DNA of 64,000 nt from Asterias amurensis (Eukaryota; Echinodermata; Asteroidea; Forcipulatida; Asteriidae). Under the pieces are notes generated by a model. The model saw nothing but the letters and a program-made list of their open reading frames with translations. It did not search any database and was not told the origin of the DNA. Every line of letters begins with the position of its first letter. The first letter of the stretch is position 1. The stretch lies in assembly GCF_032118995.1 (NCBI RefSeq), contig NC_092655.1, positions 10,779,917 to 10,843,916 of the forward strand, in the 5' to 3' direction. This document shows, piece by piece, positions 24,201-48,284 of this stretch. Both the position numbers and the translations under genes were made by a program.

Positions 24201-26360
24201 TTTTGTACTTTTAACGCTGTATATATGCTATACAAAGAACAAGCGTAAGGTATGTGCAAATACAAAGCCAAGAGTTCCATCTAAATCGTAAAATATTATT
24301 ATTTTTTATTTCATAAATCTATTCATCATACCCCTGGCTATATCAGATTAGCGCCCCAACTTGTTAAGTTTGCTAATTAGTTCAGCCCAATTAATTTAAT
24401 CAAGGCAGAATTTACGAGTTTTTGTACTTTATACGCTGTACATTATGCTATACAAAGAACAAGCGTAAGGTATGGGCAATTACAAAGCCAAGAGTTCCAC
24501 CTTAGTTGGAAAATATTATTAATTTTTATTTCATAAATCTGTTTCTCATACCCCTGGCTATATAAGCCCAGCGCTGGGCTTATATAGCCAGGGGTATGAG
24601 GAACAGATTTATGAAATAAAAATTAATAATATTTTCCAATTAAGATGGAACTCTTGGCTTTGTAATTGCCTATACATTACGCTTGTTCTTTGTGTATAGC
24701 ATAATGTACAGCGTATAAAGTAGAAAAACTCGTAAATTCTTCCTCGATTAAATTAATTAGGCTGAGCTAATTAGCAGACTTAACAAGTTGGGGCGCTAGT
24801 CTGATATAGCCAGGGGTATGAGGAATAGATTTATGAAATAAAAATTAATAATATTTTCTAATTAAGATGGAACTCTTGGCTTTGTAATTGCCCATACCTT
24901 ACGCTTGTTCTTTGTGCATAATGTACAGCGCATAAAGTAGAAAAACTCGTAAATTCTTCCCTTATTAAATTAATTGGGCTGAGCTAATTAGCAGACTTAA
25001 CAAGTTGGGGCGCTAATCTGAGTTAGCCAGGGGTATAAGGAATAGATTTATGAAATAAAAATTAATAATATTTTCCAATAAAGATGGAACTCTTGTCTTT
25101 GTAATTGACATTACTTACGTGCTTGTTATCTAAGTATAAACAGCGTAACAGTATAAAAACTCGTAAATTCTTCCCTTATTAAATTAATTGGGATGAGCTA
25201 ATAAGCAGACTTAACAAGTTGGGCGCTAGTCTGATATAGCCAGGGGTCTGAGAAATAGATTTATGAAATAAAAATTAATTATACCGTCCAATTTAGTTGG
25301 AACTCCTGGCTTTGTATCTGCCCATACCTTACGCGTGTACAATCCCATCGCACTGTCTTCGACGGTCATTGACGGTCGTTGACAGTTTTTTTGAAATTTG
25401 GTGCTGGCAACAAATTTGGTGCTCATCACCAAATTTGGTGTTGGGCTCAAATTTGGTGCTCACTTCAGTCTGGTCAAGTACCACCGGCTACTAGCCAAAT
25501 TAGCACCCGATCTGTACTTACCTAATATTTTCCAATTAAGATGGAACTCTTGGCTTTGTATTTGCCCATACCTTACGCGTGTGTTTAGTATATCATACAA
25601 CGTATAGTAAGAAATTCGTGAACGATTCTCTTGATTAAATTAATTGGGCTGAGCTAATTAGGTAAGGTAACACGTCGAGGTGCTAAATGGATTTAGCCAT
25701 GGGTATGTGGAACAAATTTATGAGATAAAAAATATTAATATTTTCCAACTTAGACGGAATCCGTTTGTTTAGTTGTTGCCTATACCCCACGCATGTATTA
25801 GGCATAATAGCGTATAACTACAGTACGAAATTCGCAATTTCTTCTCTAATTGGATTAATTGGGCTGAGCTCATTAGAAAACGTTACACAATGGGGCGCTA
25901 ATCTGACATAGCCAAAGGTATAAGGAACAGATTTATGAAATAAAACTAATAATATTTTCCAAGTAAGATGGAACTCTTGCCTTTTTATTTGCCCATACCT
26001 TACAGGCTTACGCATACAGCGCATACAGTACAGAAATTCGTATATTCTTCATTGACTAAATTAATTGGGCTAAGCTAATTAGCAGACTTCAAACACTGGG
26101 GCGCTAATCTGATATAGCCAGGGGTATGAGGAACAGATTTATGAAATAAAAAATAATAATATTGCCCAATTAAGATGGAACTCTTGGCTTTGAATCTACC
26201 CATACCTTACGCGTGTACAATCCTTCCGCACTGTCTTCGACGGGTTATGACGGTCGTTGACAGTTACATCGAAATTTGGTGCTAGCACCAAATTTTTTTG
26301 CCATCACCAAGTTTGGTGTTGGGCCCAAATTTGGTGCTCACTTCAGCCTGGTCATGAACC
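21240..26360. mobile_element. Giant inverted tandem array (fold-back element)
   Basis: From 21240 to 24572, about 14 monomers of 199-222 bp run in one direction (ctcagcccaattaatttaat, aaggtatgggcaa, caaagccaagagttcca, tttcataaatct). At 24572/24573 the orientation flips and about six monomers run the other way to about 26210. The outer terminal domain at 21240-21480 holds about four copies of an AGCACCAAATTTG-like word and ends in gtaaggtatgggc. It recurs inverted at 25318-25525 and again at 26210-26357. The two arms are unequal because internal monomers differ in number. The architecture resembles the long fold-back elements known from sea urchins. No transposase was seen, and the 62-85 codon frames inside are repeat artefacts. 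Confidence 0.9.
24480..24670. repeat. Palindromic centre of the fold-back array
   Basis: The centre AGCGCT at 24570-24575 is flanked by an almost perfect inverted repeat (ggctatataagccc facing gggcttatatagcc). Similarity extends along the whole array. This could form a very long hairpin or cruciform. Confidence 0.95.
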
Positions 26361-26387
26361 GGGCATTATATCAATCGCAAATGCAAT

Positions 26388-37976
<11,589 letters not shown>

Positions 37977-39370
37977 ACAATAATGCAATCACAACCTTGC
38001 CCAGTGTCTGTATTGTGCAATATATTCCCACAGTGTATTCATTGCACATCATTCCTGCCCACCATTTTAGGTATCAAATACAAAAAGATATGACATGTAT
38101 CAATGAATCCATCCTCCTACCCTAGACCTTAGTCCAACCTCCAACAGAACTAATAATCCTGTTGGTAGACCACTCCCACTTGACTCAAAGTGGCTCAAAC
38201 AATTCATAACCATTTTCACAAAATGACAAATCCACCATACTCACCAAGTTTCATCACATAAAATTTATAGTCTTTGCCAATTTACACATTAAATTATGTA
38301 TGAGTGACATGTGGTTCCAAAAAATGACCAATCTCAGTCAAGTTTCTGTATACAGTACTTTGCAAGCAGGTCAAATATGTTTAGGACTTTTAACTAATAA
38401 CAAAACTTGCAAGAATGAAAGATACTGACAGTACTGAATGACTTAAGATGTTGGGATTTTTTATAGTAAAATGCTAAAGATAAAAAGATAAGGGGCGTCC
38501 AAAGAAGCAGTTTGAAAAATAGTTCAAATTATGAAAAAGTATGGCACTGTGGCCGTGTGTTGATTTCACTTCTGTGTGGAAACCAGAAATCATTTTAAAA
38601 TTCCATACATAACACTTTGAACTAGTTTTTCTTGTAGGTACTTTTGTTTAGGATTTGTGAAATAAACTTGGTTTTTGGGTGGGAGGGGGCTTTTGCATAA
38701 AAGTTTTGCAGAGACTCCACTTATTATTGAAAATATAATTTTTGACATACAGATGTAATGTATGTATATTTGACTGATTACAAGTGTTGATCAAGAAGAT
38801 TTGATATTTAAAAGTTTCAATTTATTTTTAACATATAATCTGGTTGAAGGTTTATAAATTGTTTTTCTGAGTTGAAAAGTTGCAATATATTATATCGGTG
38901 TAAGGGTAAAACCAAATGATATTCTTTATCCCCGATCAAATGTAACATCTATTAGTATATTATCTGTTTTAAGTTATTGAAGATTTAATGCTGCCCATAT
39001 TTTAATTTATTATTTATTTATATGAATGCTATTTATTTAATATTTTATTGATATTCCCTATAAAATGACAATATATTAGATGCAATGTTATGTAATTAGG
39101 TACAATACATTATTTAAAAGGCCAGTGATTTGCCATCAGGTTTTTGGTTTGGGGTTGTTTTATTTTCTCTCTTTTTTGTTTGGGGGGGGGTATCCATTTT
39201 ATTTATTTTTTTAATTTTTTTTTTTTTTTTTGGGGGGGTATCCTCCTCTCTCATGTTTGTTCTATCACGTGGCCTGGTGGTCAGCAGTTGTAACTCAAAG
39301 CATTTAATTATGAATTTATGTTAATATTTTGACAAATACAAAATTGGATCAAGGGAATAAAGAGATCCCT
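37977..39370 (+). other. Probable CCDC149 3' UTR
   Basis: AT-rich non-coding sequence follows the stop codon. Candidate polyadenylation signals AATAAA lie at 38660-38665 and 39356-39361. A T-run and G-run tract is at 39178-39240. The true end cannot be set from sequence alone. Confidence 0.5.
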
Positions 39371-39624
39371 ATTGTATGTTGCAATTGGTGACTGAGAGTA
39401 ATAAGCTCGATGTGTGCTCCCTGGAAGTTCAGATAGTTCCAATATGTTTCTGGCAACCAATTACCAGGGTAATTCACATTCACACTACACTCAATCATTC
39501 AACTTGTGTTCATTATCTATTGTATTTTGCTTATTATTATTTGCCTTGTGCTATATTGGAATATGGTTTTTATTGATGGTTATAATTGTGTGTATATGTT
39601 GCCTTGTTTATGAATATTTGGGGT

Positions 39625-40030
39625 GGTGAGGTATTGAGATGGTGAGGTGGTATGTTTGGGATGGTGAGGTGGTATGTTTGGGATGGTGAGGTGGTATGTT
39701 TGGGATGCTGAGGTGGTATGTTTGGGATGCTGAGGTGGTATGTTTGGGATGCTGAGGTGGTATGTTTGGGATGGTGAGGTGGTATGTTTGGGATGCTGAG
39801 GTGGTATGTTTGGGATGCTGAGGTGGTATGTTTGGGATGCTGAGGTGGTATGTTTGGGATGGTGAGGTGGTATGTTTGGGATGGTGAGGTGGTATGTTTG
39901 GGATGCTGAGGTGGTATGTTTGGGATGCTGAGGTGGTATGTTTGGGATGCTGAGGTGGTATGTTTGGGATGCTGAGGTGTCGGAATGCTGAGGTTTGTTT
40001 AGGCTGGTGGGATGTTGGGGGGGGGGGGGT
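39625..40030. repeat. 23-bp minisatellite and G-run
   Basis: About 15 copies of GGTGGTATGTTTGGGATGCTG plus two bases (23 bp) alternate between 'gatggtgag' and 'gatgctgag' variants. They run into a run of about 13 G at 40017-40029 that could form a quadruplex. Confidence 0.93.
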
Positions 40031-41044
40031 ATGTCTGGGTGGTGAGATGTTTTGGGTTGTGGGATGTTTGGTTTATGTTTGGGTTGGTGAGGTTAGGAAG
40101 TTTCTTTGTCTCAAATCAAGTGTTGGTTCACAAGCAGAGCTGATGTTTTTGTTTTGATGTATTTCCCATGGTGACTCTTCGGTGATGAGTTTATGATCTC
40201 ATTGCATATGGAATAATTAATTACACCTTAAATTACTATAGTTAAAAAACACAGAAACTGTGAAAGACATGACTATTGTCCTAAGAGATATATATAGATG
40301 TTAATAAATGAATAGAACAAAATGTGTATATAAGTATAACACCTTGGTATTTCGTTTTTGAGACCAATAAAGAAATGATAGTTGAACTTACCAAAGCATT
40401 GCGCAGTGCTATTATTTCATAAAAATGTAGCCTTGAATGTATAAAAGAAACAAGAACCCAAAGCGTTTCCAATACCCTATCGCTGTTTATTGACGAGTGA
40501 CCCTTCTAAAGAATTTTAAGAGTTTTGTGTTACTCAAATGCTCCTTGAAAACTGGGCACCGCGGCAAGAAATAGTGGCTGTCTGCCAAGAATGGAAACCC
40601 AGGAAGTAGCGATACAGAACACAAGGTTGGCTAGCAGTTTTCTAGAAAACTTGTTTTTTGTTACGGGACATGGAACCTCCACTGTGTTTCGACGATTATA
40701 CATGGTCACTAGCACTGTCGTAGATCCATGTTGAACATTGGAGGTTGATTTTGAAATGTGTGTGCAATTCCATTTAATTGACCCAAAACCTGACTTGTCT
40801 CTGAGTGTATTGTCATGGGCGGGTGGGCGTCTACATAACAGCATGAGGACTGGACGCTATATGGTGCAGTGATGATGCATCATAAATAAATAAAAAGTTA
40901 AAAATAGTTTTAACATGTTTAAGGAGTTTGCGAGTGTGCATCTCGCTCGGAGTCTGCGGCGTCGGGTCCCTGGCCCAATCATGTTCTGCCTCAAATTGTT
41001 CTAATGAAGATGCTCTCTGAGTTTTGTCTAACCCACTTACATGC
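40031..41044. other. Intergenic, nothing recognised
   Basis: No gene. A 104-codon minus-strand frame at 40530-40844 has no recognisable motif. Confidence 0.4.
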
Positions 41045-41415
41045 ACCGGACACTATTGGTAGTTACTCAAAATAATAGCTAACATAAAAACTTACTTGGA
41101 AATGAGCAATGGACAGCTGTTGATAGTATAAAACATTGTGAGAAACGGCTCCCCCTAAAGTAACGTACTTTTTGAGAAAGAAGTAATTTCTCACTGAAAT
41201 ATTTAAATTGAATAAGAGACCTCAGCTGAGGTCTCAAATTCGAGGCATCTGAAATCACACAACTTTTGCGACAAGGGTGTTTTTCTGTCCAGTGTTGTCT
41301 TCCATCTTCGACCAATTGAGTTCGAATTTTCACAGGTTTGTTATTTTATGCAGAAGTTTAGATATACCAAGTGAGAAGACTGGTCTTTGACAATTACGAA
41401 AGTTATCCAGTGCCT
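41045..41415 (+). mobile_element. TTAA-type MITE copy
   Basis: Same family as 63132-63509: it begins CCGGACACTATTGGT and ends with ttatccagtgcctt, with gtataaaacattgtgagaaa, acggctcccc and a central palindrome gagacctcagctgaggtctc. The terminal TTAA motifs are mutated here. Confidence 0.9.
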
Positions 41416-42054
41416 TCAAATAATAGATAGCCTTGGGTGCATGCTGAGCAATTTGGCTGAGGCATTCAAGTAGGCCTATAGTTAAAACATTTCTTCCATG
41501 CTTTTGTTTTCTTTCGGGGAAATATGAATACTCTCTACGCGAACAAAAAGGGCATGCGCTGTGTCTTTCACCTAATTGTTGCTAAAATGTACGATAGATA
41601 TGTATGAGTGGACTACTGCTAACAATTGGATGGTACAATTTGCCTGTCGCTGGCAATTTGTATCACTTCGATTCAAACCAACATGGGTTTGTTGTGGATT
41701 GCACCCTTGATGAAGTTAGGGGTTTGTTGTAACAGGGAACAAACGTCTCTAACTCAAGTCCTTTTGTGTTGATTAAATCCATTGGGATCCGCGAGATAGT
41801 AGTTTAACAGTGATGTGACTTGCAGGGCTATGACTTGCATGACAATCCTGACGGCACAGACTTGTTCATGCATGACGCCCGTCCCACATCTACTGTGTAT
41901 TAAGCCAGTCGCACAGTACACGTAAACTAGTTTGCCATTACTTTAATACAAGGTTAGGATCTGTATTGGTGAGTGACTCGGTGCTTGCCAGTTTGCTATT
42001 TTACCACCATCATAATCTATCAAGTAATCAGTTTGCTACTTCTTATTAGCAATA
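41416..42054. other. Upstream region of the 42055 gene
   Basis: No second gene. A polypyrimidine-rich acceptor-like stretch (cttcttattag, ending near 42049) just before the ATG may mean the first coding exon follows a 5' UTR intron. There is an in-frame stop at 42025. Confidence 0.4.
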
Positions 42055-45000
42055 ATGTCTTATGGAAACAATGCTGTCGGGTGTGATGGTAATCGACCAT
42101 TAGTTTTGTACATTCATGTCAGTACAACCGACACACAGCAAGACACAAGGCAGAGCGTTTTTAAAAACACATCAGCTGCGAGTAGCTATCCACAGTTTGA
42201 GCTTCGCACCAAGACTATAGAGGGAAAGTCTGTATTTGATGAAATGATGACCTTTTTCTGGAATGAGATCACCAAAGCTGACTACCAGAGATTACAGATG
42301 ATCATTATTAACGGCTATGGGCAGATCAACACTGGCTGCTTTGGAGATAGTGAATTTACCGGAGCTTACCTCAAACTGATTCTACTTTCACTTATACACA
42401 GGTAGGAAACAAGTTACGATGGGGGCGGGGCAGAGTTGAAGGTGCCCACTTGGCTTTCCTTACACTCAATGTTGACAATTTTGTAGATAATTCATCAACA
42501 TTTATTTGATCTATACATCAACATCTCTTGTCAAAGCCTATTCAGCATCCAAATCAAAATACTCAATACAGGCATGAATGTTTTTCAGCTGCCCTTTTTT
42601 CTTTTCAAAATAGTGCCATATAGAAAACTGAAAAACACTGTACACTATGCGATCGGCTATTTCCTCTCTTTTAGCAATAAGAAATTTGCATGTGTGTCAA
42701 TACGATACAGAGGTTAGTAGTATTTGATGAGTGTTTGTGACTCTAATTTCTCAGCATGAAACAAAAAAATGCATGCCAGTTATTATGCGAACCGTATTTA
42801 CACTTCAGAAAGTTCAACTGGTATCCACTTGTTCACGAGTTACGACCACTATATTATACAGGTGTGTGAATAATATGCATTTTTACTCTCACAAACTGTA
42901 AGGTCAAATTCTGCATCGTTTAAAATATTTTGTAGCGTTTTGAATTCTTATAACGGTTAGTTGTTGCTGGTATTACATTCAAGATACGTTCTGTAGGCCT
43001 GTGCTCTCCTTGTGCGCCAATATAAAACCGCCATTATCGGTGCACGTGGTCACCAACCAGTTGGTGAGGATTCAAAAAAACAAATGTAACGGATCGTTTC
43101 CAGTTTACAGATCCGATAAACACCCAAACTAGCAACATGCCTGTTATTATGTCAAATGTTTTATGGTTACAAAATACCATTGCTAATGGTCCAAAAATAT
43201 TGCATATATTATATTCTCAGAACATTTGAATATAGCGTCATGTCAGACGTGTGCAAGAGTGTGTATATGAAACTACATAGCTGATAAACGACCAAGCATT
43301 CGTAAATGACGTTTAATCATCAGAATATGATTATCTTTTAGTACCAATCGTAAAAAATCATAAAAATGCAGGTATGCTTGACTTGACCACATGACAACAT
43401 ACCAGACTTCGACATTGAATTTACCAATTGAATTGAATTGCATTGCTATTTATGTAAAACATTGACGTCCGAAATAAGGCCAGATGTGTTTGATTTTGTC
43501 TGTTAGATTTTGGTTTCAAAAACACTGGCAGATGTTATCAAAACAATTCCTGAAACCAATTCAAAAAGAACTCAAATAATCATTGGTTTGTTTGACGTGT
43601 CACCTGTCATGAGTATACTATCACTACTCTGTGCTTGTAATATTTTATATTCAAAGTGAATTCATGAATACAAGTCGGATGCAATGGTGACTTTTGCGCA
43701 TGAGATGTCGATGGTATAATATAGTGCCGACCTTTGTCATTCATCACTCTGACACAGCCCATTGTTTGCATTTTTGAAGGTCTTTTCGTTGTACTTCAAA
43801 AACGGTCTTTTGTGTTCGAAACGGAATGGAATGTTTGGCTTGAAGCAAATGGACAAAATAATATGGTCGGCTGACGATATTCGGTTGTACAGTACACAGG
43901 CAAACAGTACAACTCTAGGAAGTGTTATAGTAGTATGACTCGAACTCGCTGCTGAATAGTGAGGACTGTGTTATTTAATTTTGCTGAGGAGATCCAACAT
44001 TAATGGCGCAGTTTAATAAGATTGACATTGGAATGAAATATGAGTGGGTTACATCACTGATGATGTTAATATACAAGTTAACAGAAGAGTACTGACATAA
44101 ATAAAAGGGCAAATTACAGAATCCAGCATCGCCTATAGTTGCAGACGCAATGACAACCATAATCTCTCTGTAATTTAATGTTCGTTGAGATAAAAAATTA
44201 ATACTAGGCTACTTAATTAATATTAATATTTGTTTGAATATGTGAATGTCATTTTTAATGTGAAATTAATATTTTGTATAAGTTAATTACCGTCAAGGAC
44301 AACATCTTCCGCCAATATTTTTTACAAATATTTTAAAGTCAAACAATCACGCAATCGTCAAAATGGCTCCTTGGTCCCAACAAAATAGTAATAATTGGTT
44401 TGATTTGCTTATTTCATAATCATCCGATCACAAAGCACAAAATAATCATAAACGATGCAGAAATCCCGAATTAGTACGAAAGTAGGAAGTGTCTTGTGAG
44501 AAGGTACGAAGTGACTCGTGAGAAGGTACGAAGTGTCTTGTACGAAGTGTCCAAAGTCACTTCGTACCTTGAAAAGGTACGAAGTGTCCAGGGTACGAAG
44601 TGGCAAAGGTACGATGTGCCCTGACACCTCTCTGGCGATCATGCATGGTGCCCTCACGTTGTAGGCAACATGCCCCAAAAAATTGAACTTGTTTTCGACT
44701 AACGGGAAACGTGGTTGAAACGATCTCAAATTGCTCTTTTGTAATAATTGTTGTTGACACTATAAGGAGTGCACTGTTTGATGTAAGACAAAATGAACCC
44801 AAACCTATAAAAGTGTCAGTAGAAAATGAAAATGGCTTACAATGCATGGCAAGTAATAAATTGCATCCACACCTTTAAATGCCTGCAGCCGTCGTGCTCT
44901 GCTGAACACAGGTGCTATGTACATGTAGTAGGCCTACTATACTCGCTGGGTATTCTGGGGTTTTACAGGGTTCCACAACAAGATCCATTGTGCAAATCCA

Positions 45001-45568
45001 AGAAGTCAGTATTGTGTTTATACAAAAGCGAACTTTCCATACAAGAGTGAAAGGATTACTGGGTTGACTACCTCGGGTATAGTCTACTGGTTGGGCTTGG
45101 AAAACATATGTGACAAAGTACACCCACATCAGGTCCCGTTTAAACCAGTGCATGTTGATAGACTTTGATTTTTACAATTTTTTTAAATATTTTTCCTGCA
45201 GGTTTTCACCGGAGATGATCAACAACAACACCACCAACACCTCACATCAAATAGCAGTAGTTTGTGCCCAGTGTTACAGTCACATATTTGTCCAGCATGC
45301 AAAATGCGTTCCCGCCTCAGATCCAGTCTTTCACTTCATTCCACTCACTACTGGCTACCAGCCATACTTGGTGAATCCAGAGTTACCAGAGAAAATACCC
45401 TGGGTCAAATGGGACACTAGAAGTTTCTTGAAATCTTTGTTGCTGTCACCAAGAAGAAGCATAAGCAGTGAGGACTACGTGTTAGGTCCAACTAGCTCAT
45501 CACCTAGGCCAGGTTCACGTGGTGGTGGTTACAGGGAAATCAGCCAGTCACCAACAAGTCCCTGGTAA
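42055..45568 (+). CDS. Unrecognised two-exon protein, 237 aa, possibly caspase-fold
   Basis: Coding exons are 42055-42401 and 45202-45568. The donor is CACAG|GTAGGA and the acceptor cctgcag|G; the split Arg codon restores frame across a 2.8-kb intron, and the total is 238 codons with stop. An in-frame stop at 42025 supports the ATG. I do not recognise the protein. One segment reads MIIINGYGQINTGCFGDSEF, then a helical TGAYLKLILLSLIHR, then QIAVVCAQCYSHIF. That order resembles clan-CD (caspase-like) proteins, where a His-Gly motif precedes a strand ending in the catalytic Cys. Here the His position reads NGYG, so if the fold is right it may be a pseudoenzyme. The C-terminal ~45 residues are Ser/Pro/Arg/Gly-rich and probably disordered. 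A possible polyadenylation signal is at 45939-45944. Fold assignment is speculative; the gene model is good. Confidence 0.75.
42402..45201 (+). other. Intron of the 42055 gene
   Basis: Mostly unique AT-rich DNA. It holds a cluster of about ten GGTACGAAGTG-like words at 44475-44620. No nested gene was recognised. Confidence 0.6.
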
Positions 45569-47044
45569 CTACCACACATCATCAAGGGGTACAGGAGGAC
45601 TGTTGCAACAACATCCGACGAGAGTAGGCTAGTCCTTAACAAATGACTCGTCCTCTTCATTTTAGCCGTCAGTGAAGTTTCTTGAAGGATCTGACTTATT
45701 TATAGGCTCGTTACGCCCAGATATGTGGGTCAGTATTGGGCTCATAGTGTTGTTCATCGAAATTACCTGGACATGTTAGTAATGACCCATGGGTATAGAC
45801 CCTATTCTAATCCAGGGGTAAAATAGGCGACGAAACAAATAGTAAAGAACCAAAACCTGAATCAGTTTAGTTTCAGGCCTGTTTAAAATGTTTCATTATT
45901 TTTTTAGCGTTTTCTTTTTTTACAATTGTGTCATAACAAATAAATTTTTTTGATGACATTCTGCACAACATTTTTGGATAAAACTCGTGGTATACGAAGC
46001 AAAACGCGCCATTTAAGTTTCCTTTTAAAGTATCCACTCACCATACTTTCAAACTCCTCAAGTGTGTAGGCCTACTTGTTGATGACATTTCGGCTAATCA
46101 AGATCTCGATATTCGCAATTCATTTGCCGTTATAATGAAGTCTATACAAAACTAATTTGAACTAATTTGTAAAAATGCTTTTTGGGACGGTCACACTTCC
46201 TTTAAGAGGTGCAGTTATTAATATCAGTGCCCAGTTCATTGAACCAATGTTCGATGTCGCTTATTCGATCATACGACAGAAACGCGAGTTGTTATCAATG
46301 GTAAGCTTCTAGTTTTACCCTTGATTTTGTTTTCATATCAAGTCACGATTTGTGGAAAAGTCATCCTTAAAAATTCATTAGACGGTAACTTTTGTAATCG
46401 ACTATTATCGCTAAAGTTATTTAAGTTTTTGTAATGATCAAAACTTGTTTGTAAATATGGGTGTAATGATCATGCCGGTACCTTTTTTAATCAACATTGT
46501 TATTTTAGTTTCAAATGATTTATTGTATGCTAGTACTTATAACCATCATGTGCATTAAACCATATAGTGCAGACACTATTATTATCCAAGTGTTTTCTGT
46601 GAGTCGGGAAATGTAAAATTTATGTAGTTAGAACAGATTCAAAATTATTACGGAGTGGTTCCGTGGGACCACCCTATACTGGCATATGATCTTTCATTAC
46701 TCATGTGTATCTGGTGGACTCGGAGTTACACAATAATACATGTACCATCCAAACACATCGTTATAAAACCCAAATGTTCAATTATTTATCTCCGATGCAA
46801 ATTTTACACCTAGGCCTACATCCACGTAAAACAAGTTAGCAGTCATGTTACATGTATGGAAATGAAGGAAAACCGTTTTGAAACTGGGGGTAATTGGACT
46901 AACTATGGCAAGTCAATTGAAAGGTAATTAAATTAACTCCAATCATTACATTAAACCTTATGTCAAAGCGCATGGGCGATAATTGCATCCATTGTCACCT
47001 AGCTCTGTTAGCTGACAATGTCAACTTGATGGGTTTCCCGCTCA
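45569..47044. other. Probable 3' UTR then intergenic
   Basis: The 3' UTR of the 42055 gene may end after the AATAAA at 45939-45944. Nothing else was recognised. Confidence 0.4.
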
Positions 47045-47048
47045 TTAA

Positions 47049-47419
47049 AGGAACACGTTGCCTTGGATCGGACGAGTTGGTCCATGAAAAGCGTTTGAAA
47101 CCGTTTGTTATGAAATGCATATGGTTAGAAAGATGTTTTAAAAGTAGAATATAATGATCCACACAAGTATCACTCAAAATTGCACGGTTTTCATTTTACG
47201 TTGCGAACAAACACGGTCGGCCATTTATGGGAGTCAAAGTTTTGACTCCCATAAATGGCCGACCGTGTTTGTCGACGAGGTAAACGAAAACCACGCAATT
47301 TCGATGCATATTTGTGTAGATCATTGTATTCTACTTTTACAACATCTTTCATACCATAATGATTTTATAACAAACGGTTTTAAAAGACCAACTCGACCGA
47401 TCCAAGGCAACGTGTTCCT
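47049..47419. mobile_element. 371-bp palindromic TTAA MITE
   Basis: The whole element is an imperfect palindrome. Its ends are AGGAACACGTTGCCTTGG and its reverse complement, flanked by TTAA at 47045-47048 and 47420-47423. The centre is a perfect inverted repeat (gggagtcaaagttttgactc and flanks). The TTAA duplication suggests piggyBac-type mobilisation. Confidence 0.93.
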
Positions 47420-47423
47420 TTAA

Positions 47424-48284
47424 AGAGGCCAAAGAGGAGGAACTTTGTGACGTAATGCTCCCTAGCTTTGTTGTTTGAAGAAGACAGAGTTAGCTAGGTT
47501 CTTTGACATCGGCAGACGAGACCCCAGTCTGGGACAATCAAGCTAATCACTTCAAGTCTGTCTAAAATGAAGACGTTTATCATAACCCTAATCACTGTCT
47601 GGGGCCACGCAGTTGGGACTAGACGTGTCCATTTTGATTGACATAGTGTCCGTTAATAAAGGAGTATTCATGTGAATGGTCAACATAGGCCAACCGCTCA
47701 TTTTAAAAAAGGCGTTCTTCTCTGAAAAACGATTTTAGAGCGAAATCTGCACGGCAAGTTTGATGCCATGTGTTACCAGAAGGTGCGGATCCGTAAAGCT
47801 ACTGAACTTTATTTTTTTACAAACAAGAGCAGATTAAGCCACATTCCAAAGAAGGCTTTTAACATAGACCAAAATCTTCAGCCCGGTTCATTTACTACAA
47901 ATGTGAAGTATGTTGACGTCACATGGCTGTTTTCGCAGCGAATGTTGCACAGCTCAACTGCTGTGACGTCATAATTCTTATTGCATTCTCAGGAATTATA
48001 GACTGGGCTCTCAACTAATTATTTTTTGCGATTCGGAGACCAAACAAAAATAACTATCTTTTACACAATATTTCAAATTTTCGATGTCAAAAGCAATTGT
48101 GTTTTATTGAGAAAACATGACAAATAGCGCATGCATGATTATCATAATAGGTCTTCAATGTTTTCTTACTCATTAAGAAATTCAATCGAAAATCCATAGT
48201 TAATAATAAGATATGAACAAAATTGTATCAATTATAAATTACATATCACTGAATGAAACCAATAAGTAAAAGCCTATGTCGAAG
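47424..48284. other. Intergenic, nothing recognised
   Basis: Between the MITE and the probable 3' end of the minus-strand gene. No gene or repeat that I can support. Confidence 0.4.
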